Of a stretch of DNA of 64,000 nt, positions 17,259 through 23,920 are shown piece after piece. This DNA comes from JAOPZW01 sp963806015 (lineage in GTDB: Bacteria > Actinomycetota > Thermoleophilia > Solirubrobacterales > Solirubrobacteraceae): positions 62,001-126,000 of the forward strand of contig CAWDWM010000001.1 in assembly GCA_963806015.1 (NCBI GenBank), given 5' to 3'. The notes beneath the pieces were generated by a model. That model was given only the letters and a program-made list of their open reading frames with translations. It was not told where the DNA came from and made no database searches. The position numbers were made by a program, and so were the translations under genes. Numbering within the stretch: position 1 is the stretch's first letter; each line of letters starts with the position of its first letter.

Positions 17259-17309
17259 GGAGGTTGTCCGCCGTCGTGGAACTTCGCGGCGGCGGTCGGG
17301 ATGTGAGGG

Positions 17310-18110
17310 TCAGGCGGTGGCGAGCGTAGCGGTCTCCCGGGTGGTAGTCGTGTGAAGAGCGGCGCGCTGGGCGGCGAGGTCGCGCTCGACGGCGACGGCG
17401 AGCTTGGCGAGGTCCGCTAGCCGATGATCTTGCGGAACTGCTGCTCGGCTCGAGCATGCCGGCGGCGGTCCACCGGAGGCACATGTCGGACGCAGCGCTC
17501 ACGTGCGCGACGTGCGGCGGACGACCGACGCTCTGACGGGGTGGACGCAGCGGCGCGAGGTGCGCGGACGCCGAGGCGGGTGAGCGTGAGCGTCCCCGAG
17601 CCCGCGTAGGGACGCGGCGGCGCGGGGCGGTCGAGCTCGCCGGCGAGCAGCCGCGGCCGTCGAGCGCGAGCTCGTGGTCCTCCGATGCCCACGCCTTGCG
17701 CAGGCGCATCTTGACCGTGCCCTGGTCGCGTTCGGGCAGGTGATCGAGCACCCCTCGTTCCTTGTGACGGACACACCGTTGGACAGGCCGGGGCCGAACA
17801 CCTCACGCCGGCGGCGCGCGCGCCTGGACCGTCGAGGACGACGAGCACGCCGCCGACGTCCAGGCGCGGCGACGAGGCGAGAGCAGGTGCGGTGACGGCG
17901 CCGTCGAGCCGCCACAGCCCGAGCGGAACGACCCGGGCCACGCGAGGCAGACGACGCGCAGCGGCCCAGCCGACCGCGAGCCACGCCGCCAGCCGGAGTC
18001 GCCAGCGGGCGGCCCGGCGGCAGGGCCGCCGGCGGCCACGAACCACGCGAGACGCGGACCGACGTCGAGCGCCGCGGCGACACCCGTCGCGACCGGCCGC
18101 GGGCGGCGAA
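17310..18110 (-). pseudogene. IS256-family (mutator) transposase, frameshifted remnant
   Basis: Fragments in different minus frames align in order with mutator transposases: VVPLGLW; LDVGGVLVVLDGPGARAAG; REVFGPGLS; LDHLPERDQGTVKMRLRKAW; ASEDHELALDG; LAGELDR; LTLTRLGVR; SDMCLRWTAAGMLE; EQQFRKIIG; and finally RLADLAKLAVAVERDLAA to a TGA at 17312-17310. Several indels separate them and the N-terminal third is not recognisable. It cannot encode a working transposase. Confidence 0.72.
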
Positions 18111-18185
18111 CGGCGTGGGAGACGCGGGAGCGCGAGACGACGGGTAAGGGGTCGGGTCGGGAAGTGCGCGTAGGTCAAGGTCACG

Positions 18186-18373
18186 CCGCGTCAGGGGGGG
18201 GACGGACGGACGGACGGCAACGGTGATCGGGGTGGGGGGAGTAGGTGGGGGGGTGGGAGACGTGATGGTGAGCAGGGAAGAGGACGGACGTGAAGAAGTG
18301 GGGGAAGTGGAGGGAGGGGAACGAGTGGGGGTGTGTGTGTAGTTAGGGGTTTTGGGAGGGGGGGGGGGGGGGC
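18186..18373. repeat. G-rich low-complexity tract with (GACG)n, GT-repeat and G15
   Basis: About 190 bases with very strong G over C bias on the plus strand. It has a GACG tetranucleotide run near 18191, a (GT)n run near 18340 and 15 consecutive G at 18358-18372. It marks the right border of the IS256-type remnant. The composition is unlike any other part of the window. It could be genuine or a sequencing or assembly artefact (two-colour chemistry yields false G runs). Confidence 0.7.
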
Positions 18374-18375
18374 GA

Positions 18376-19291
18376 GCGAGCGTGATCCCGGTGGCGGGCA
18401 GGCGCCGGTAGTGCCAGGCGGCCTCGACCAACAGCCGGCGAGCGTGGCTGGAACCCGCTTTGGTGATCGCCCCCAAACGGCGCTTGCTGTCGGTGGTGTA
18501 CTCGGCCGGGACGATCCCCAGAAACGCTGAGAGCTGCGAGGGCTTGGCGAAGCGATGGAAGTCGCCGACCTCGCAGCACAGCCCGACCGCCGACAGCGTC
18601 GCCAGGCCACGGAAGCACCGCAGCCGGTAAGCGGTACTAGCGAACGGCGCCGAGGGCAGCAAGTCCTCGATCGTGGCCTCGAGGTCCTTGCGGCGCCGGT
18701 GAAGCTGCTGGACGGCGTTGACGTACTCGCCGACCACCATCCGCGAGGCCAGGTCGTCGAACTTCAACCGCACGATCCAATCGATGTGCCGATCGGTCCA
18801 CGTCGAGCCCGCTTCGTAGCGCAACCCGCGACGCAGCAGCATCTTGCTCAAGCGATGTCGCGCCCGCGAGAGATCCTGACGGGCGTCCTCGCGAGCGCGA
18901 ACGAGGTCACGCAGCGCCTCTTCTTCCTCGCTGGGGACGCGAACGAACGACAGGCCGCCGGCGGCGAGCTAGCGCACCAGCCGCTCGGCGTCACGCGCGT
19001 CGGTCTTGATCCGATCAGTCGGCTTGCGCGGAATCAGCCCGGGCGCGCAGACACGCATGTGATAGCTCGCGCGCCACCCGCGCGAGCTTCATTCCCGTCG
19101 GCCCAGCCTCGTAGACCGCGATCACCCGGCCCTCGAAACCGGCCAAGAACTCCACCACCACCTTCTCAAGGGGCGCCGCGCAATTTCGCGCGCGACAGCT
19201 CTCCGGTGTCCTTGTCGAGGACCGCGACCGTGGTTTGCGTCGCATGGACGTCCAGCCCAACCCAGCGGGTAGCTTCCGCCAAGGTCAGCAC
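18376..19291 (-). pseudogene. IS110-family transposase, 5' fragment with frameshifts and a nonsense codon
   Basis: From a GTG at 19291 the frame reads VLTLAEATRWVGLDVHATQT (first catalytic Asp), shifts frame after GELSRAKLRGAP to VIAVYEAGPTGMKLARV, shifts again to PTDRIKTDARDAERLVR, meets an in-frame TAG near 18969, then continues as SKMLLRRGLRYEAGSTW through FRGLATLSAVGLCCEVG and AITKAGSSHARRLLVEAAWH. The 3' end is removed by the nested remnant. This is a dead transposase of the same family as the one at 22363. Confidence 0.82.
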
Positions 19292-19442
19292 CTCCCAGCT
19301 ATGTGTCGGCCACGCCGCCGCCACACTGGCCGCGTGAGGCGTTCGCCGCGCGTCGCGTACCAGCCGCCGTCGAGCCACGCAAGGCTGCGTGAGGTGCTGA
19401 CCCTTCTACTCACACCGCACGGAAAACCACCCCACCCGAGCC

Positions 19443-19540
19443 TGACGGCGGCCATGGGAATCTCCCCGTAGGCGGCCATCGAAGCTCCCCTGGCGGTCGT
19501 CGGATCTCCCCGCTCGTGGCCATCGGTTCTCCCACGATCG
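19443..19540 (+). repeat. IS21 left-end multiple repeats
   Basis: Four repeats of the form GGCCATCG-N-CTCCCC, with CTCCC(C) starting at 19462, 19485, 19506 and 19529 (spacings 23, 21, 23). They mirror the right-end set and are presumably the IstA binding sites. Confidence 0.7.
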
Positions 19541-19584
19541 TGTCCTGATCGGCGGTAGTGACCGGCGCGTCTTGTTGTTGACGC

Positions 19585-21087
19585 GTGGGGAGCCGGTTGA
19601 AGAGTTCGGAGGAAGTGATGGAGATCCTGGAGGCGTTTGACTTGGCCGGCACGCTGCGCGGGGCGGCGGAGCTGGCGGGTTGTGATCACAAGACGGTCGC
19701 GCACTGGGTGCGTGCTCGTGATGAGGCCGGCGGCGGACTGCCGGTTTCGGTGCGGCCGCGGCCGCGTGTCGATGGGTTCGCGGAGAAGGTCGAGGAGTGG
19801 GTTGATCGCTCGCGCGGCAAGATCCGCGCCGATGTCGCGCATCAGCGGCTGGTCGCGATGGGCTATCTCGGTTCGGAGCGCACGACGCGCCGCGCGGTCG
19901 CCGACGCGAAGCGCGGCTGGCGTGCTGAGCACGGTCGCCGCACACGGCTGTGGGTCGTCGAGCCGGGCTTGTGGATGCAGTGGGACTACGGTGACGGGCC
20001 GGTCGTCGCGGGCAGGTCGACGGTGTTGTTCTGCGCCTGGCTGGCGTGGAGCCGGTTCCGGGTGGTGCTGGCGTTGTGGGACAAGACGACGCCGTCGGTG
20101 GTGATGGCGTTGGACCGGGCGCTGCGGGTGTTCGGTGGGGCGCCGACCTATGCGCTGACGGACAACGAGAAGACCGTCTCGGTCGATCACGTCTGCGGGA
20201 TCGCGGTCCGCAACCCGACGATCGTGTCGGTCGGCCGCCACTACGGCCTGACCGTTGCGACGTGCGTGCCGGCCGACCCGCAGAGCAAGGGCGGTAGCGA
20301 GGCGACGGTCCGGATCGCGAAGGCCGATCTGGTCCCGACCGACCACAACCTCCGCGACGGCTATGAGGACTTCGCTGCGCTCAAGCGGGCGTGCATGGAG
20401 TTCTGTGAGCGCGTCAACACGCGTGAGCATCGGATCACCCGTCGCGCGCCGGCGGTGATGCTCGCCGAGGAACGCCAGCGGCTGCATCGGCTGCCCGAGG
20501 TGGCGCACACCGTCTGCTTCGGCGAGACCCGGAAGGTGTCCTGGCAGTCGACGATCAGCGTTGGCGGCGCGCTCTACTCCGTCCCGAGCACGCTCGTCGA
20601 CGAGCGCGTCTGGGCGCGAGCCGACGGCGCCGAGCTCGTCGTCGTTCACGCCGACAGCAGCGATGGGCCACGCGAGGTCGCCCGTCACGCGCTGACCACG
20701 CCGGGCCGGCCGAGCATCGACCAGAGCCACTACCCGCCCAGGCCGGCCGGCGCGATCGAGCGCAAGCCACGAGCCGGCTCCAGCGATGAGGAAGCGTTCC
20801 TGACGATCGGTCCGGGCGCCGAGGCATGGCTGATCGCCGCCGCGGCAGCCGGCGCAACACGCGTCCGGCGCAAGCTCGCCGAGGCCGTCGACCTCGCCAA
20901 ACTCCACGGCAGCGGCCAAGTCGATGAGGCATTGCGCGCCGCCGCCGATGCAGGCCGCTTCGCCGACGGTGATCTCGCCGCGATCCTCGCCCACCAAGGC
21001 GGCGAGGTGATCCCCTTTCCCACGCGCGCGGGCGAGGAGCAGTCACTGCAGCGCTCCACGCGCTCCTGGGAGGGCTTTGGCGGATGA
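19585..21087 (+). CDS. istA: IS21-family transposase IstA
   Basis: A 500-residue DDE transposase. An N-terminal helix-turn-helix (GTLRGAAELAGCDHKTVAHW) is followed by the catalytic core: QWDYGDGP (first Asp), YALTDNEKTV (second Asp) and QSKGGSEATVRIAK (Glu). A beta-barrel domain and a C-terminal tail follow. Length is normal for IstA. The stop overlaps the istB start (ATGA), the standard IS21 coupling. Confidence 0.93.
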   Translation: MGSRLKSSEEVMEILEAFDLAGTLRGAAELAGCDHKTVAHWVRARDEAGGGLPVSVRPRPRVDGFAEKVEEWVDRSRGKIRADVAHQRLVAMGYLGSERTTRRAVADAKRGWRAEHGRRTRLWVVEPGLWMQWDYGDGPVVAGRSTVLFCAWLAWSRFRVVLALWDKTTPSVVMALDRALRVFGGAPTYALTDNEKTVSVDHVCGIAVRNPTIVSVGRHYGLTVATCVPADPQSKGGSEATVRIAKADLVPTDHNLRDGYEDFAALKRACMEFCERVNTREHRITRRAPAVMLAEERQRLHRLPEVAHTVCFGETRKVSWQSTISVGGALYSVPSTLVDERVWARADGAELVVVHADSSDGPREVARHALTTPGRPSIDQSHYPPRPAGAIERKPRAGSSDEEAFLTIGPGAEAWLIAAAAAGATRVRRKLAEAVDLAKLHGSGQVDEALRAAADAGRFADGDLAAILAHQGGEVIPFPTRAGEEQSLQRSTRSWEGFGG

Positions 21088-21866
21088 CTGTCAAGACCTC
21101 GCTCGCGCCGCCGCTCCCGGACGAGGTCGACCGGCTGCTGCGCAGGTTGCGGATGCCCTACGTTCGCCACGCCGCGCCGGAGGTCCTGGCCACGGCCAAG
21201 AGCCAGCGCTGGGACCCCGCCGAAGTGCTGCGCGTCCTCCTTGCCGAGGAGGCCGCGGGCCGCGATCGCGCGACGATCCGGATGCGTCGCCGCGCCTCCG
21301 GGTTGCCTGCCGGCAAGACCTTCGATGCTTGGAACCAGAACGCCTCGCCGATCCCGACGGCCACTCAGCAGTCGCTCAAGACGTTGGAGTGGATCGGTCG
21401 CGCGGAGAACCTCTGCATCTGCGGACCATCGGGGACCGGCAAGAGCCACCTAGCCGAAGCGTTAGGTCACGCCGCGATCGACGAGGGCAAGACCGTCGCC
21501 TGGCACACGCTCGAGTCGCTGGCCACGCTGATGCGCCGCCACCGCGCTGATGACTCGGTCAGCAAAGCGATCGGCCGGCTGATCCGCGCCGACCTGATCG
21601 TCATCGACGACATCGGCATGCTCCCCGTCGCCGCTGACGCCGCCGAAGCCCTGTTCCGCGTCGTCGACGCCGCCTACGAGAAACGCTCGATCGCGCTCAC
21701 CAGCAACATCCACCCCGCTGGCTTTGACGAGCTGATGCCCAAGACCCTCGCCGCCGCAACCGTCGACCGGCTGCTGCACCACGCCCACGTCCTGCTCACC
21801 GACGGCACCGACAGCTACCGGCTCGCTCAGGCCACAGCGGGCAAGGGGGTGAGGCCCCTCGCATGA
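21084..21866 (+). CDS. istB: IS21-family helper ATPase IstB
   Basis: A 260-residue AAA+ ATPase that assists IstA and target choice. Walker A is GPSGTGKSHLAEA and Walker B LIVIDDIGM; the sensor region is IALTSNIHPAG. Its start overlaps the istA stop. It appears intact. Confidence 0.93.
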   Translation: MTVKTSLAPPLPDEVDRLLRRLRMPYVRHAAPEVLATAKSQRWDPAEVLRVLLAEEAAGRDRATIRMRRRASGLPAGKTFDAWNQNASPIPTATQQSLKTLEWIGRAENLCICGPSGTGKSHLAEALGHAAIDEGKTVAWHTLESLATLMRRHRADDSVSKAIGRLIRADLIVIDDIGMLPVAADAAEALFRVVDAAYEKRSIALTSNIHPAGFDELMPKTLAAATVDRLLHHAHVLLTDGTDSYRLAQATAGKGVRPLA

Positions 21867-21929
21867 CCGCGCAGCGCGCTATCGCCGCTCCGCCCATCGG
21901 CCTACGGCCTCAGGGCTCCGCGACGACAG

Positions 21930-22029
21930 CGCGCTGGGGAGAACCGCTGGCCACCAGCGGGGAGAAAACATGTCCGCCACTGGGGAGAACCGATGGCCGT
22001 CCCCGGGGAGAAACCGATGACCGTTGACA
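21930..22029 (-). repeat. IS21 right-end multiple repeats
   Basis: Four GGGGAGAA repeats start at 21936, 21959, 21982 and 22005, exactly 23 bp apart (about two helical turns), mostly followed by CCGATGGCC. They are inverted relative to the left-end repeats. Confidence 0.75.
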
Positions 22030-22113
22030 AGCCCCCACACACAGCCCTCCCTCGATGCCCTGCCAGCGCAACACCACCCGCCCCCGAGCTCACCCGCCAT
22101 ACGGTCTGAGATG

Positions 22114-22362
22114 GACGCGCGTGTCAAGTGAGCGTTGGCGGTGGTGGTTGCTGTTCATGGTGGTGGGTGGTGGGGCCGGGCGGCGGGTGCGAGGGCAACG
22201 ACGACTGTCACTCTGAGATGCGCGGGTCGGGACCGCAGGACAGTGTCCGGTCGTGAGCTGCCTCGAACTAGCGTCGCGAGTCGGTATCGCATAGACGGAT
22301 CGAGGATCCTCCGGGCGGCTCGCACCGCGCCGCCCGGCCCCACCTCTGGGGTGTCGCGGTTG
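22114..22362. ncRNA. Possible bridge-RNA region of the IS110/IS1111-type element
   Basis: About 250 gene-free bases between the transposase stop and the element border. TCTGAGATG at the border (22105-22113) recurs inside at 22212-22220, as expected if a guide RNA carries a copy of the donor end. The segment also has several G/C-rich inverted stretches. Strand and exact ends of any RNA are not determinable by eye. Confidence 0.35.
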
Positions 22363-23499
22363 CTAGGCGGCGATCTCCTGAGGCTGGTTGGGGGTGGTGG
22401 TGAGGGGCTGGTCGGTGATTGCGGCCCACAGGAAGCCGACGAGCTCGCGGGCGATCGCGACGTTGACGACGGTGGGGCGCTTGCCGTGTTCGGCGAGGTG
22501 GCGGTGGCGGTGGTGCAGGCGAACCTGGGCTTGCCAGGCGCGCTCGTCGGGCTGCGGCCCTGTGGCGGGGCGTCGTGGGGCGTGGCGGTAGTGCCAGGCG
22601 GCCTCGATCAGCAGCCTGCGGGCGTGGCGGTTGCCGGCCTTGGTGATGTGGCCGCGGTGTTGCTGGTCGCCGGAGGAGTACTCGCTGGGGACGATGCCCA
22701 GCCACGAGGCCAGCTCGCGTGGGTGGCTGAAGCGCGCGAAGTCGCCGATCTCTGCGATCAACCCCAGCGCCGTCAAGGTCGAGATGCCGCGGAAGCGCGT
22801 GAGGATCTTGACCTGCTCGCCCCAGCGCTCGGACTGCGCGATCTGCTCGAGCTGTGCGTCGAGCGTGTCGAGCTGGCGCTCGATGCCATCGAGGTGGATC
22901 AGCATCTCCTCGAGCGCCAGCTGAGCGAGCGGATCATCCAAGCGCTGAGCGTTGATCCAGCGGCGGTGCTTGAGCGAGAAGGTGGTCTTGCCGTCACGGA
23001 AGATCCGCCCGTGGCGCAGCAGCTGCTTGAGCACGCGCTGGCGCGCGGCGGTCCGCGCGCAGCGAAGATCGTCGCGGCAGCGCAGCAGGTCCCTGAGCCC
23101 TTCGGTCTCGGCCGTCGGCGCGAACACGTAGCGCAGCAAGCCGGCGCGGTGCAGCGCGACGAGCTTCTTGGCGTCACGGCGATCGGTCTTGACGCGATCG
23201 CCGGCGCGGACCGGGACCAGCGACGGCGCGACGACGTCGCACGCGACCCCGATGCGCGTCAAAAGCCGCCACAGCGCGAACCCGCCCGGGCCCGCCTCGT
23301 AGCAGACCGCCAGGCCCGCCGGCCCGCCGACACGGTCGATGAAGCGACGGATCGCGCGCTCGGTCGTCTCGATCCGAGACACCTCCGGCTTGCCGCCGCT
23401 CGGCGGCAGCGTCGCGGCGACGATCGAGAACTTATGGACATCCAGGCTGACCCACAGACGCACGTCGGCGGGCGCAATCGAAGCGGTAACGTCAGGCAC
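22363..23499 (-). CDS. IS110-family transposase (DEDD recombinase)
   Basis: A 378-residue recombinase. The RuvC-like domain has VSLDVHK (Asp), YEAGPGGFALW (Glu) and RVKTDRRDAKKL (Asp pair). The C-terminal transposase_20 domain has FRGISTLTALGLIAEIGDF and GHITKAGNRHARRLLIEAAW. The GTG at 23499 is chosen because GGAGGA stands 6 nt before it; an upstream GTG at 23550 adds 17 residues. No frame damage is visible, unlike the copy at 18376-19291. Confidence 0.9.
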   Translation of the reverse strand: MPDVTASIAPADVRLWVSLDVHKFSIVAATLPPSGGKPEVSRIETTERAIRRFIDRVGGPAGLAVCYEAGPGGFALWRLLTRIGVACDVVAPSLVPVRAGDRVKTDRRDAKKLVALHRAGLLRYVFAPTAETEGLRDLLRCRDDLRCARTAARQRVLKQLLRHGRIFRDGKTTFSLKHRRWINAQRLDDPLAQLALEEMLIHLDGIERQLDTLDAQLEQIAQSERWGEQVKILTRFRGISTLTALGLIAEIGDFARFSHPRELASWLGIVPSEYSSGDQQHRGHITKAGNRHARRLLIEAAWHYRHAPRRPATGPQPDERAWQAQVRLHHRHRHLAEHGKRPTVVNVAIARELVGFLWAAITDQPLTTTPNQPQEIAA

Positions 23500-23619
23500 G
23501 GCTGGTCCTCCACGCAGGTCGTATGCGGTGGCCGTTGCGGCCCTCAACACCCGCGATTGTCAACCCGCGAAAGATGCGACGCACGAGGACCAGCCTCCTC
23601 ATGCGTCCATGCTGACTAG

Positions 23620-23880
23620 GCGTTCTCGCCGCTGTGCGCTGGCTGCGCTTCTTGCGCTTACAGCATCACCGAGGGGAAGCGGACCCGGGGCGTCGCAACC
23701 GTTCGCGGTCGTCCTCCGCAGGGGTGAGCTACCCCGGAGGATGCTGGATTGTGCGGCTCCTGGCCCTAAAAGTCAGCAACGATGGTCGATAAGTGTCCGC
23801 CTGCGACACCAATCGACCACTCTTCGTCCAGTGCGGCCCGCCTGGGCGCCGCGCGGCAGACACCTCCACCAAACCTGTCG
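23620..23880. other. Gene-free stretch between the IS element and the propeller gene
   Basis: About 300 bases between the IS110-type border and the next gene hold no convincing frame on either strand. The only structure seen is the strong hairpin at 23783-23819 and, at the end, a -35/-10 pair for the propeller gene. Confidence 0.5.
23783..23819. promoter_or_regulatory. Strong inverted repeat upstream of the propeller-cupredoxin gene
   Basis: TGGTCGAT and ATCGACCA pair perfectly; inside them GTGTC and GACAC also pair, leaving a 7-nt loop. There is no T-run on either side, so an operator or a structured site fits better than a terminator. It lies about 100 nt before the promoter of the next gene. 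Confidence 0.45.
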
Positions 23881-23885
23881 GCACC

Positions 23886-23913
23886 TTGACCCCCGCCCCC
23901 GACGCGGTGTAGA
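23886..23913 (+). promoter_or_regulatory. Promoter of the propeller-cupredoxin gene
   Basis: TTGACC (23886-23891) and TGTAGA (23908-23913) are 16 bp apart. The GTG start lies 7 nt after the -10, suggesting a leaderless mRNA. Confidence 0.45.
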
Positions 23914-23920
23914 AGCGGGC

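Larger units (their letters stand above)
17260..18373. mobile_element. IS256-type (mutator) remnant nested in the IS110-type element
   Basis: The segment interrupts the IS110-type transposase and is flanked by GAGCGAG (17253-17259 and 18374-18380), at least 7 bp of direct repeat, close to the 8-9 bp duplication of IS256 elements. It holds a frameshifted mutator transposase and ends in a G-rich tract. At 1.1 kb it is shorter than complete members, so one part is missing. Confidence 0.6.
16732..19400. mobile_element. Decayed IS110-type element, split by a nested IS256-type remnant
   Basis: A leftward IS110-family transposase is present in two separated pieces (18376-19291 and 17081-17258), with an IS256-type remnant between them. 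CTGA occurs at both proposed borders (16732-16735 and 19397-19400), as for the intact IS110-type copy further right. About 345 bases between the transposase stop and the left border hold no gene. The right border is estimated from the CTGA only. Confidence 0.6.
19439..22033. mobile_element. IS21-family element with AGCC target duplication
   Basis: The element runs 19443-22029 between copies of AGCC (19439-19442, 22030-22033). Its ends begin TGACGGCGGCCATGGG at the left and, inverted, TGTCAACGGTCATCGG at the right. Both ends carry four repeats containing the CTCCCC/GGGGAG core. The cargo is istA and istB. Everything looks intact. It inserted between the two IS110-type elements. Confidence 0.88.
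22106..23615. mobile_element. Intact IS110/IS1111-type element
   Basis: One leftward transposase gene is flanked by subterminal inverted repeats ATGGACGC (22111-22118) and GCGTCCAT (23603-23610), and then by CTGA on both sides (22106-22109, 23612-23615). The long gene-free part (22119-22362) lies downstream of the transposase. Subterminal repeats plus a long 3' non-coding end is the IS1111-group arrangement. Confidence 0.72.

Noticed and set aside
18186..18373. CRISPR or tandem-repeat array in the G-rich tract
   Set aside because: The repeats are short simple motifs without regular repeat-spacer structure.
21930..22029. Short CRISPR-like array of four 23-bp units
   Set aside because: Units are contiguous IS21 end repeats, mirrored at the other end of the element, with a target duplication outside.
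21879..22127. Minus-strand small protein over the IS21 right end
   Set aside because: Its sequence is generated by the repeated GGGGAGAA motifs and has no independent support.
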